Assembly (NCBI GenBank): GCA_964554765.1
Contig: CAZKPS010000004.1
Span: forward strand, 1 to 42,844
Source of the DNA: JAQBQZ01 sp964554765
GTDB taxonomy: Bacteria > Patescibacteriota > Minisyncoccia > Phycocordibacterales > CAIRYW01
Reading direction: 5' to 3'
DNA: 42,844 bases
The translations under genes were made by a program, and so were the position numbers. Under the pieces are notes generated by a model. The model saw nothing but the letters and a program-made list of their open reading frames with translations, made no database searches and had not been told where the DNA came from. Below, in pieces: positions 30,860 through 38,610 of this stretch; positions within the stretch are counted from its first letter, which is position 1, and each line of letters starts with the position of its first letter.

Positions 30860-31510
30860 TTACAAACTAGTCTTACTTACGAAATCCGCTTCCGCCACAT
30901 ACCGATCACTCTTTTGACCAAAAGTATTACAAGTAGAAAGGGTCAGCATATTTTTACCATTTGAGAAATCAATAAATTCTTTATTTGCATCGACGAGAGA
31001 AACATTTCTGACTGAATATGTATATCTACTCGTTGCTGAATCCACATAAATAAGATCTCCTGCTTTTAACTTTTCTATACCATTGAGCGATTTGTATGCC
31101 TTGTTATGTACCACCTCCCAGTTAGAACTGTGACCGAAAATGAGTACATTACCCGCACCAAGAAGTGCTGAATCTGGATATCTGATTGTACCTCGAGTGA
31201 GATATTCATCGAGCACTGTATTATCCTTTGTTTTTGGATTTTGAACTATGATATTGATATCAGTATGAGGCACTGTAATGTGCATAGGCTCTTCTCCTAC
31301 CATTTTTTGTGGAGTGGATGTGGCATCCCTCTCAGTCATCTTAATAGCATTAAATCGGATATCATCGAGCACACTAGCACCATCTCCTGTGAGCTCATTT
31401 GGGACAAGACCTAGTGTATAGAGAGCAGTAAAACTGACGAAGAAGACAATTGTAAACACAGCAACAAACTTCACATCCCCCCTCTTCCAAAAAGCCTTAT
31501 ATTTACTCAT
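30860..31510 (-). CDS. Sortase-family transpeptidase, membrane anchored
   Basis: 216 residues from MSKYKAFWKRGD. A single N-terminal membrane helix (about 14-35) orients the enzyme outward. The sortase beta-barrel carries H127 in NVLIFGHSS, C194 in LTLSTCNTFG and R203 in SDRYVAEA, the complete His-Cys-Arg triad. It would cut a C-terminal sorting motif and attach the protein to the envelope; no LPxTG-like substrate is encoded here, although the CARDB surface protein is divergently transcribed next door. The frame is open 17 codons upstream, but a full promoter (TTGACG, 17 nt, TATAAT) ends seven bases before this ATG. Confidence 0.93.
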   Translation of the reverse strand: MSKYKAFWKRGDVKFVAVFTIVFFVSFTALYTLGLVPNELTGDGASVLDDIRFNAIKMTERDATSTPQKMVGEEPMHITVPHTDINIIVQNPKTKDNTVLDEYLTRGTIRYPDSALLGAGNVLIFGHSSNWEVVHNKAYKSLNGIEKLKAGDLIYVDSATSRYTYSVRNVSLVDANKEFIDFSNGKNMLTLSTCNTFGQKSDRYVAEADFVSKTSL

Positions 31511-31517
31511 AAAATCT

Positions 31518-31546
31518 ATTATATAAATGATTCTGGCATGCGTCAA
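31518..31546 (-). promoter_or_regulatory. Sortase promoter (leaderless)
   Basis: TTGACG (31546-31541), 17-nt spacer, TATAAT (31523-31518), seven bases to the ATG. Confidence 0.85.
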
Positions 31547-31554
31547 TCGTACCC

Positions 31555-31583
31555 TTGACATTTTACCCTAAAAGATATATAAT
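31555..31583 (+). promoter_or_regulatory. Consensus promoter of the CARDB surface protein gene
   Basis: TTGACA (31555-31560), 17-nt spacer, TATAAT (31578-31583): a perfect sigma-70 consensus. The -35 lies 8 bp from that of the divergent sortase. The leader is about 30 nt, A/T-rich, without a Shine-Dalgarno. Confidence 0.85.
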
Positions 31584-31618
31584 TATACACATAAATCTAA
31601 AAAATTAATATTTATTAT

Positions 31619-33067
31619 ATGTCACACGACCCACACATTGTCATAGAAGATCATACAGACGAAGCTCCAAGAAAGAGCAATTCTATTGTTCGTGGAGTTA
31701 TCATTGTTGCCATAATTCTCGTATTACTCTTTATTGCGCTCGCAATAGTTAAATTCGTACCAAAATTTATATCATCTATCGGTACCGCAAACGTATCATT
31801 CTCTTCCCTCTTTAGTCCAAAGGACAAACTCTCTGTTACAGCACCAAATGAAGTAAAAAATGGAGATACATTTACAGTAAACTGGAAAAACAATACAACC
31901 GACACTACAGGTTCACTTATGTGGAGTTACAAATGCGTAAGTGGTGTTGAAATCGACTACAACTCGATCAACGGACAGCGACCGGTTGTTTGCGAGACTC
32001 TCTTTCCGCTTCCAGCTAGTGGAGATAGCTATTCTTTTGTTGCAAAAAACACAAACAAAACAAATACACCTATCGCAATGACTGTAGCACTTTACGATGC
32101 TGATATGAAAACTATCAAAGTTCAAGGCACAGCAGATATGACAGTACTTGCAAATGGTGCTGAGGCTACTGCTCCTGCAAATCAGTACGCTCCGAACTAT
32201 AATGCTACAACTACAAATACAAATACCACTAACACTAATAGCTCAAAATCAAACAGTGTAAGTACAAATAATTATTCAAACGCAAACACAGGTGCAGCAG
32301 ATCTAAAAGTAACCCTCACAAAGATCGGACAAACTGTAAACGGTGCATATGTTGACTCGACATCATTTGCAGAAAACGACCGAGTAACTGTACGATTCCG
32401 AGTTTCAAACATTGGCAGCTCACGATCAGACACTTGGACTCTCAAAGCCAACCTTCCTACAAAGACTATTGCTGACCAGACTTATACTTCGGCCCCACAG
32501 CCAGCACTCAACCCAGGTGATGCATATGAAATGACAATCTCATTTGATGCATTTGATCCAAACGGACGAAATATCACAATCACAATCAACAACAATGATA
32601 GAGACCAGTCTAACAACATTCTTACTATCCCTGTAACATCAAACGGTAGTTATACAAACAGTTACAACTATAATAATAACTACAATTACAATACTGGAGG
32701 CAATGCTGATCTCGTAGTTCGAATCACAGACGTAGGAGTGATGAATTACAACAATCAGTTCTACTACTCAAACAATCTCAGTCGAAACGATAAAGTGGCT
32801 ATTAAATTCGAGATTCAAAACGTAGGAGGTAAAGCGAGTGGACCGTTCCAGTTTAGTGCAAATCTTCCAAGCTACAATAACAGCACATACCAATCAAATA
32901 CAGAAAACTCTCTCGCTCCAGGTGAGACACGACAGTACACAATAGGATTCACAAATCCAATCACGGGCAATTCAACAGTCTCATTTACTGTAGACCCTAA
33001 CAATATGGTCTACGAGAGCAACGAGGGCAACAACTACGCTTCGCGAACAATAAACGTAAACTACTAA
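31619..33067 (+). CDS. Membrane-anchored surface protein with Ig-like and two CARDB domains
   Basis: 482 residues. An acidic cytoplasmic start (1-20) is followed by a membrane helix (about 25-50) and an Ig-like domain (about 60-160; LSVTAPNEVKNGDTFTVNWK). An Asn/Thr/Ser-rich linker (about 185-235) leads to two CARDB-type beta-sandwiches (about 245-345 and 375-482), each with a NDRVTVRFRVSNIGS- or NDKVAIKFEIQNVGG-type strand and an LNPG or LAPG turn. A Tyr/Asn-rich linker separates them. There is no LPxTG motif or C-terminal anchor, so it is held by its N-terminus. The strong promoter suggests high expression; adhesion or cell-surface coating is the likely role. Confidence 0.85.
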   Translation: MSHDPHIVIEDHTDEAPRKSNSIVRGVIIVAIILVLLFIALAIVKFVPKFISSIGTANVSFSSLFSPKDKLSVTAPNEVKNGDTFTVNWKNNTTDTTGSLMWSYKCVSGVEIDYNSINGQRPVVCETLFPLPASGDSYSFVAKNTNKTNTPIAMTVALYDADMKTIKVQGTADMTVLANGAEATAPANQYAPNYNATTTNTNTTNTNSSKSNSVSTNNYSNANTGAADLKVTLTKIGQTVNGAYVDSTSFAENDRVTVRFRVSNIGSSRSDTWTLKANLPTKTIADQTYTSAPQPALNPGDAYEMTISFDAFDPNGRNITITINNNDRDQSNNILTIPVTSNGSYTNSYNYNNNYNYNTGGNADLVVRITDVGVMNYNNQFYYSNNLSRNDKVAIKFEIQNVGGKASGPFQFSANLPSYNNSTYQSNTENSLAPGETRQYTIGFTNPITGNSTVSFTVDPNNMVYESNEGNNYASRTINVNY

Positions 33068-33110
33068 GCAAGTCAAAATTTAAAAGCCAGAAGTCAAAAA
33101 TATAAGTTAA

Positions 33111-33152
33111 AAGTAAAAAATACGACACCCTTAGGTGCCGTATTTTTTACTT
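33111..33152. terminator. Bidirectional terminator between the CARDB gene and gyrB
   Basis: 19-bp stem with one mismatch (core ATACGACACC / GGTGCCGTAT) with A and T runs on both sides; the two genes converge here. Confidence 0.8.
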
Positions 33153-33204
33153 CTGAATTTTGAATTATAGCTTTGATTTTTGATTTTAAAGTTTTGATTT
33201 ATTT
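33153..33204. repeat. TTTTTGATTT word tract after gyrB
   Basis: Low-complexity TTTGATTTTTGATTTTAAAG and related words; the same word family occurs at 19881-19910 and inside trmD, pheS and rpoD. Confidence 0.5.
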
Positions 33205-35262
33205 TTAAATATCCAGTCTAGCCATCTTCGCATTTGATTGAATAAATGATTTTCGAGACGGAACATCATTACCCATCAAGATATCAATTACTCGATCTGC
33301 CTGTACTGCATCCTCAATATTTACCTGCCTTAGTACACGATTGTGAATATCCATAGTTGTTTCTGCGAGCTCTTCCGCATTCATCTCTCCAAGACCTTTG
33401 TATCGCTGGATTGTCACCTTTTTACTCTTCTTTGCTGACTCTTTCTCTTCTTCCTCTTCAGAGTTTTCTTGTTGTTCTCCACTTTCCGTTTCCGCATCAG
33501 CTTCATTAATCTGAAGCTTATTAACCTTCAAGAACTCGTCCTTTTCTTCTTCGAGATAGAAATAATGAATCTCCTTACCGTGTTTTAGTTTATAGAGTGG
33601 TGGTTGCGCGATGTAGATATATCCTGCTTCGATAAGTGGTCGGAAATATCGGTAGAACAAAGTCAACAGAAGTGTTCGGATGTGCGCACCGTCCACGTCG
33701 GCATCCGTTGCAATAATGATTTTGTGATATCGGAGTTTCTCGATATTAAACGTATCGCCGATTGCAGTACCAAGGGCAACCACGAGATTTGTAATCTGCT
33801 CTGATGCAAGCATCTTGTCGAGTCGTGCCCGTTCGATGTTAAGAATCTTTCCTCGAAGCGGAAGAATAGCCTGCGTTCGTCTATCTCGCCCAGTCTTTGC
33901 TGTACCACCCGCAGAATCTCCCTCCACAATGAATAGTTCTGATTCTGAGGCATCCTTACTCTGACAGTCAGCAAGCTTTCCTGGGAGTGTCATACCTTCA
34001 AGAGCTCCTTTTCGAAGGATTGAATCCTTCGCAGCTTTTGCAGCCTTTCGTGCTCGCATTGCGAGAGTTGCTTTGTTTATGATTGCTTTTGCGTCATCAG
34101 GGTTTTCTTCGAGGAACATTGCAAACGCTTCGCCGAATACAGTTGCTACAGCACCTTGTGCTTCCATTGATCCAAGTTTCGCCTTTGTCTGTCCTTCAAA
34201 CTGAATCTCTCGAAGTTTTACAGACACCACACAAGTAAGCCCCTCGAGCACATCATCTCCTGTGAATGCATCACCTGCATCTTTTGTTGCATTAGTTTTC
34301 TTTGCATATGTATTGAGTGTTCGTGTGAGTGCAGTTTTGAATCCTGTGATGTGTGTTCCACCTTCTGGGTTGTAGATGTTGTTTGCAAATCCTGTGATTC
34401 GACTCGACATATCATCCACATATTGAAGCGCAATTTCTACAGATTCAACACCCTCGACTTTCTTTTCAACATAGAAAATATTTTTATGGAGAGGCTTCTG
34501 TACCTGGTTGTTGAATTTTACAAGTGATGCGAGTCCTCCCTCAAAGTAGAATGTATATGACGGTGCATCAATCTCGAGTTCTCGGAAGTACTGAACTTCT
34601 TCAGCATCAGGCATTTTCTCTAGATGAGTACAATCAATAACAGCAATCTTCAAACCTTTTACAAGGTATGCCTGCTGTCGCATATGATTCACGATTCGCT
34701 TGAAATCGTATTCTTGTTTACCAAAGATTATTTCATCTGGTTCAAAAGTTACCACAGTTCCATTGAGTTTTGAGCTTCCTACTTTTTTTACTGCAGCCTT
34801 TCTTTTACCTGTATTGTATTCTTGATAGAAATGTCCGCCATCACGAAACACATCCACTCGACAGTATGTCGAAAGTGCATTTACCACCGATGCTCCCACT
34901 CCGTGAAGACCTCCAGACACTTTGTATCCCTCTCCACCGAATTTACCTCCGGCGTGGAGCGTTGTCATAATAGTTTCAAGTGCAGATACTTTTGTTTTTG
35001 AGTGAACATCGACTGGGATACCTCGCCCATTATCAGTCACTCGAATTCTGTTGTTCGGCAGAAGCACAATCTCAATATCATTTGCAAATCCTCCCATCGC
35101 TTCATCTCGTGAGTTATCAAAAATCTCCCACACAAGATGGTGAAATCCATCAGGACCTGTTGTTCCAATATACATTCCCGGTCGCTTTCGTACCGGCTCG
35201 AGACCCTCGAGAACAGTAATCGATTCAGCTCCGTAATTAGGTTTTTTTTCTTCTTTTGCCAT
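33205..35262 (-). CDS. gyrB: DNA gyrase subunit B (type IIA topoisomerase ATPase subunit)
   Basis: 685 residues. GHKL ATPase motifs are EIFDNSRDEAMGG, VTDNGRGIPVD and GGLHGVGASVVNALS. The transducer domain has QTKAKLGSMEAQ. The Toprim part has EGDSAGGTAKTGRDRRTQAI and DADVDGAHIRTLLLTLFYR. Near the C-terminus an acidic then basic low-complexity insert (about 570-605, AETESGEQQENSEEEEEKES) precedes the terminal YKGLGEMNAEELAETTM block. It acts with GyrA, which is not in this window. An extended -10 lies 110 nt upstream and the leader contains a CCGTTC/GAACGG hairpin. Confidence 0.95.
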   Translation of the reverse strand: MAKEEKKPNYGAESITVLEGLEPVRKRPGMYIGTTGPDGFHHLVWEIFDNSRDEAMGGFANDIEIVLLPNNRIRVTDNGRGIPVDVHSKTKVSALETIMTTLHAGGKFGGEGYKVSGGLHGVGASVVNALSTYCRVDVFRDGGHFYQEYNTGKRKAAVKKVGSSKLNGTVVTFEPDEIIFGKQEYDFKRIVNHMRQQAYLVKGLKIAVIDCTHLEKMPDAEEVQYFRELEIDAPSYTFYFEGGLASLVKFNNQVQKPLHKNIFYVEKKVEGVESVEIALQYVDDMSSRITGFANNIYNPEGGTHITGFKTALTRTLNTYAKKTNATKDAGDAFTGDDVLEGLTCVVSVKLREIQFEGQTKAKLGSMEAQGAVATVFGEAFAMFLEENPDDAKAIINKATLAMRARKAAKAAKDSILRKGALEGMTLPGKLADCQSKDASESELFIVEGDSAGGTAKTGRDRRTQAILPLRGKILNIERARLDKMLASEQITNLVVALGTAIGDTFNIEKLRYHKIIIATDADVDGAHIRTLLLTLFYRYFRPLIEAGYIYIAQPPLYKLKHGKEIHYFYLEEEKDEFLKVNKLQINEADAETESGEQQENSEEEEEKESAKKSKKVTIQRYKGLGEMNAEELAETTMDIHNRVLRQVNIEDAVQADRVIDILMGNDVPSRKSFIQSNAKMARLDI

Positions 35263-35335
35263 CCCGATTAAAAAATTAAAGAGTTTCCCCTTGTGACTTC
35301 TAAAATTAATCTTATGAAATATACACTTGTTTTAC

Positions 35336-35362
35336 CGTTCTTTTTCGTGATTTTCGAACGGG
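35336..35362 (-). promoter_or_regulatory. Hairpin in the gyrB leader
   Basis: CCGTTC/GAACGG arms with a 15-nt A-rich loop, about 15 nt after the predicted transcription start. gyrB is one of few genes here with a leader over 100 nt. Confidence 0.5.
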
Positions 35363-35375
35363 ACTAGTTCTGTAT

Positions 35376-35384
35376 ATTATATCA
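35376..35384 (-). promoter_or_regulatory. Extended -10 of gyrB
   Basis: TGATATAAT on the minus strand, about 115 nt before the ATG. Confidence 0.65.
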
Positions 35385-35406
35385 AATTTTAGGCTTTAAA
35401 TAACTA

Positions 35407-35434
35407 TTGACTATACCCATTTTCGTGATACTTT
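35407..35434 (+). promoter_or_regulatory. Promoter of the 80-residue orphan
   Basis: TTGACT, 16-nt spacer, TACTTT with an upstream TGA; about 20 nt of leader to the ATG at 35462. Confidence 0.5.
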
Positions 35435-35461
35435 TACCACAGAACATCAACCCTGCTCTTT

Positions 35462-35704
35462 ATGCCCACAGCCGACACACTTCCGCCCACAAAAGAGGAA
35501 ATCGCCCAATGGAGAAATGCACTCATTATGAGTGCTTCGAAGGAAGATTACCCTGAAAGTGAGATAATTAAGATGCTAGTGACAGCCGGTCCTCACTTTC
35601 ATGGCATAGCTCCTCTAACGCTCATGAGAAATGCAAGGCGATTTGCACCAGCACACCTCCCTCTGCTGATCCTACAGTTATGCAAAGTCAAGCCAAAGAA
35701 ATAA
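35462..35704 (+). CDS. Orphan small protein, 80 residues
   Basis: Not recognised. It is helical, begins with a proline-rich stretch (MPTADTLPPTKEEIAQWRNA) and ends in a basic tail (LQLCKVKPKK). It has no membrane segment or signal. Promoter, frame and terminator form a compact cassette between divergent gyrB and a second microgene. A cytoplasmic protein is likely; nothing more can be said. Confidence 0.6.
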   Translation: MPTADTLPPTKEEIAQWRNALIMSASKEDYPESEIIKMLVTAGPHFHGIAPLTLMRNARRFAPAHLPLLILQLCKVKPKK

Positions 35705-35730
35705 CCCCCTTTTTTTTGATAAGGTGGGTT
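35703..35730 (+). terminator. Terminator of the 80-residue orphan
   Basis: AACCCCCTT pairs with AAGGTGGGTT (one bulged T), followed by TTTTTTATT. Confidence 0.75.
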
Positions 35731-35770
35731 TTTTATTATCTTGAATCATTAAAATATAATCATATTTTAA

Positions 35771-35798
35771 TTGCAAAATACTATAAATACGCTATGAT
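35771..35798 (+). promoter_or_regulatory. Promoter of the 68-residue orphan
   Basis: TTGCAA, 16-nt spacer, TATGAT, then 11 bases to the ATG at 35810. Confidence 0.45.
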
Positions 35799-35809
35799 TC
35801 TGATTAGCT

Positions 35810-36016
35810 ATGACAAAACCCTTGCACAATCAGAAAGTTGGTCCGATATTCTCAACATTCCTCAAGAACACACACAAAGGACATTCTCTTGATGCAATAT
35901 GGAGAGAAATCTGCACCACACCCAGACACCCAATGCGTAGAATATTTCGAACTAACCACACTAATCTACCGAAAATACAGTGGTACTGGCTTCGCGATTG
36001 GATCTCTGACTTCTAA
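35810..36016 (+). CDS. Orphan small basic protein, 68 residues
   Basis: Not recognised. It is strongly basic and aromatic-rich (MTKPLHNQKVGPIFSTFLKN, RHPMRRIFRTNHTNLPKIQW, YWLRDWISDF). A promoter precedes it and a terminator starts eight bases past the stop. Another plus frame (from 35838) runs through the same DNA but ends inside the terminator, which argues against it. Nucleic-acid binding is possible from the charge; that is inference only. Confidence 0.5.
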   Translation: MTKPLHNQKVGPIFSTFLKNTHKGHSLDAIWREICTTPRHPMRRIFRTNHTNLPKIQWYWLRDWISDF

Positions 36017-36023
36017 TCACCCC

Positions 36024-36038
36024 CCCCTCAGTGAGGGG
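36024..36038 (+). terminator. Terminator of the 68-residue orphan
   Basis: CCCCTC/GAGGGG stem followed by TTTTTATTT. Confidence 0.8.
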
Positions 36039-36058
36039 TTTTTATTTACAAAAAAATC

Positions 36059-38038
36059 TTAGCGGACAAGCCATTTCTGATCTACGAGCGCTGTCGTAAC
36101 CCTTTCCATTACTTTGTTTATTTCTTCGTCAGTGAGTGTCTTGTCGTATGACTGGAATACGAGTCTAAATGCAAAAGATGTTTTCTCTATGACATTTGTC
36201 TCTTTATTGTTTTTTTCAAACATATCAAAAAGCTCGTGACGAACAAGAAGATCACCTACGTGAGTCTCAATCACATGCCACACCTTATCTGCATTGGATT
36301 TATCTCCTGGCACAAACACAGCAATATCACGGACCATAAACGGATATGACGATGGTGCTTTATATTTCATTACCTCTGACACAGGGATTTTTATTTTTTC
36401 CTTTTGTTCCGGAAGTCCAGATATTAACGCTTCAAAATCCACCTCCATTATCCCATCCAGATTNNNNNNNNNNGTCATTCCAATTGGTTTACCACTCTGT
36501 GAAATGATTCCACCACTATCATCCACAGTACAAAGTATCTCGATTTTTGATCCTAAGTGTGCAAAGAGTTCATCTCGTATAACTTTGATCTCATCGTTAG
36601 GTCGCTCATCCTTTTTTGCTTTCTTATATGCAATACCAATACAGAGTGAAATAAACTCTCGTCCACCCTTCCACACTCGCCCAAATTCAAAAATTTTAAT
36701 CTTATTTTGACCCAAAAGATCTGCATAATAAATATTGTTTTTGAGCTTTTCTTCTATCTGTTCTGAGAGGTTTGTCCGAAGGTTTTTCTTATCCTCAGCG
36801 AGCGGATTCATAATTTCCACCTCTCCTTTTGATGTCAGCGTATATGTCTGCACTTCAGAAAAACCTCTCTCGACGAGGAAATTTCGTACGATATTTCGAT
36901 ATGTAATCTCATTGTTTTGTATAACAGGGATTTCTATGTGAGGAAGCTTACCCTCAATATTTTCATATCCGTAGAGTCGTCCCACCTCATCGACAATATC
37001 TTCTTTTATATTTAGGTCTCTTCGTGATTCGTCTGGATAGACAGCAATTACAGCACCCTCACGCCGTGCGTTTATGGATGCACTCTTTAGAAGTTCTATA
37101 ATCACATCTGCGGGTATATCTTTACCGAGCTTTTCTGAGATAAATTCCGGAGACACCTCAACCCGAGAAATCTTTGATGCAACATCTCCAGCCACAATGA
37201 TTTTACCAACAAGAACTTCAGGATCTTCTTTTTTTAAGATACTCGCAAAATATCTCATAGCTCTTTCAGGTAGATCCACACTTACCCCATTTTCAAATCT
37301 TTTTGAAGCATCAGTCTTTATATTCAATCTTGATGATGTTTTTCTGATCAATGACGCATCAAAATTTGTAGCAACCACCACAAGATGTTTTGAAAACGAA
37401 TCCATCTCAGCTTTTGTACCACCCTTTATTCCCGCAATATCGAGCGCACCCTCATCGTCAGCAAGCACGACAATATTGGTATCGAGCGAGACATCTCTCC
37501 CTCCAAGAAGACTTATTTTTTCTTTATCGTACGCATATCTAATCACTATCTCCCCTTTGAGTTTTTGAGCATCAAAGACATGCATCGGCTGACCAATATC
37601 AAGCATTACGAAGTTGGTTAGGTCCACAACAAAATTTATTGATCTTTGACCTACAGATTCCAAAAAACTTACAATCCAGTCTGGTGATTTTTGTCTATTT
37701 AGATTTAGCACTGGCATTTCGACATGCTTTTTACATACATCAGAGGCTATAATTGTGGTTGATACATCCGCCACATCATCAGACTCAATCGATGGAAATT
37801 CCCGTGGGACAAATTCGTTGTCAGGTATGAGTGCAGCAAGTTCTCTTGCGACACCTTGATGTGACAAGCAATATGACGCTCGGTCTGGAAGCACTTTTAC
37901 ATCAAGAATGTCATCATTTGTTTTCTTTTCTATTCCTTCAACTTCAAAAATATGAAACGTCAACAGCTCCGCAATCTTGTCAGATGATGGAAGAGGTTTC
38001 TTGAAATATGTTTGGAGCCACTTGTGTGAAATTTTCAT
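36059..38038 (-). CDS. pheT: Phenylalanyl-tRNA synthetase beta subunit, without the EMAP/OB domain; contains an assembly gap
   Basis: About 655 residues as assembled. The start MKISHKWLQTYFKKPLPSSD is normal, but VEGIEKKTNDDI passes straight into LDVKVLPDRASYCLSHQGVA. The OB-fold tRNA-binding (EMAP-like) domain that usually sits between these blocks (about 110 residues) is missing. B3/B4 and B5 domains follow (EDIVDEVGRLYGYENIEG), then the catalytic-like core. The C-terminal FDX-ACB anticodon-binding domain is intact (SSYPFMVRDIAVFVP to ALVDQKWLVR). Ten Ns at 36464-36473 fall where the family has a GxxHP segment before NLDGIMEVDFEAL. It follows the 109-residue membrane gene by 3 nt. Confidence 0.93.
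   Translation of the reverse strand: MKISHKWLQTYFKKPLPSSDKIAELLTFHIFEVEGIEKKTNDDILDVKVLPDRASYCLSHQGVARELAALIPDNEFVPREFPSIESDDVADVSTTIIASDVCKKHVEMPVLNLNRQKSPDWIVSFLESVGQRSINFVVDLTNFVMLDIGQPMHVFDAQKLKGEIVIRYAYDKEKISLLGGRDVSLDTNIVVLADDEGALDIAGIKGGTKAEMDSFSKHLVVVATNFDASLIRKTSSRLNIKTDASKRFENGVSVDLPERAMRYFASILKKEDPEVLVGKIIVAGDVASKISRVEVSPEFISEKLGKDIPADVIIELLKSASINARREGAVIAVYPDESRRDLNIKEDIVDEVGRLYGYENIEGKLPHIEIPVIQNNEITYRNIVRNFLVERGFSEVQTYTLTSKGEVEIMNPLAEDKKNLRTNLSEQIEEKLKNNIYYADLLGQNKIKIFEFGRVWKGGREFISLCIGIAYKKAKKDERPNDEIKVIRDELFAHLGSKIEILCTVDDSGGIISQSGKPIGMXXXXNLDGIMEVDFEALISGLPEQKEKIKIPVSEVMKYKAPSSYPFMVRDIAVFVPGDKSNADKVWHVIETHVGDLLVRHELFDMFEKNNKETNVIEKTSFAFRLVFQSYDKTLTDEEINKVMERVTTALVDQKWLVR
36464..36473. 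other. Assembly gap (10 N) inside pheT
   Basis: Ten undetermined bases. The reading frame happens to stay open across them, but comparison with the family suggests about eight more residues are missing than ten bases can hold. Confidence 0.95.
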
Positions 38039-38041
38039 AAA

Positions 38042-38371
38042 TTATTTTGCGGATTTTTTGTATGTAGTAATAAGACTTATGAGTGCCCAAACAGTAAGAA
38101 GTGTAGATTGAATCATTACATCCTCAATAAACATGACAATAGCCGTACCCGACACAACAGATAAAACAAAAAACAAATGTCCTTTAAATGATACAGGCCA
38201 GCTCAGTCGTCGCGACTCTCCAGTATGCTTAACTTTTGAAAACCAGAACCCGAAACGTCGGTGGTGACCTCCTCTTGCATACTCAATGATTGATATCAAC
38301 ACATATGCAAGCAAAACAAAAAAAATCACCATCCCCCAAGAAAAATTTTCACTTAAAAATATATTTTGCAT
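38042..38371 (-). CDS. Small membrane protein between pheS and pheT, 109 residues
   Basis: Not recognised as a named family. Three hydrophobic segments (about 12-30, 64-84 and 87-104) are separated by a basic cytoplasmic loop (EYARGGHHRRFGFWFSKVKH). A Shine-Dalgarno-like AGGA lies seven bases before the ATG, and pheT begins 3 nt after its stop, so the two are translated from one message. Its place inside the pheS-pheT pair is unusual and may be incidental. Confidence 0.75.
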   Translation of the reverse strand: MQNIFLSENFSWGMVIFFVLLAYVLISIIEYARGGHHRRFGFWFSKVKHTGESRRLSWPVSFKGHLFFVLSVVSGTAIVMFIEDVMIQSTLLTVWALISLITTYKKSAK

Positions 38372-38395
38372 TTATCCTGTAAAGTTTTATCTATT

Positions 38396-38487
38396 AAAAA
38401 GTTGATTCACTTATAGCATATCATCTTCCCTTAGTAACACATCGACCCATTTAAAGTCTTTAAAACATAACATATAATCAACTTTTT
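38396..38487. repeat. 12-bp perfect inverted repeat IR1, 92-nt span
   Basis: AAAAAGTTGATT (38396-38407) pairs with AATCAACTTTTT (38476-38487), enclosing 68 nt. It lies between pheS and the 109-residue gene, 2 nt from a second inverted repeat of the same size. On the minus strand a TATAAG hexamer lies inside. Confidence 0.7.
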
Positions 38488-38489
38488 TT

Positions 38490-38582
38490 GTTATGCAATA
38501 TTAAGGCAATCTTATCCACTCGTGCACACAATAACAAACCGTCACTTATTTTTTGCTTATGATTATTTCTATATTGCATAAC
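38490..38582. repeat. 12-bp perfect inverted repeat IR2, 93-nt span
   Basis: GTTATGCAATAT (38490-38501) pairs with ATATTGCATAAC (38571-38582), enclosing 69 nt. It starts 28 nt past the pheS stop on the minus strand. The loop sequence is not related to that of IR1. Confidence 0.7.
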
Positions 38583-38610
38583 GATAGATAAATTTTTTTT
38601 AGGATGAAAT

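Noticed and set aside
35838..36062. Alternative 74-residue frame overlapping the 68-residue orphan
   Set aside because: It ends inside and beyond the terminator hairpin; the other frame stops just before it.
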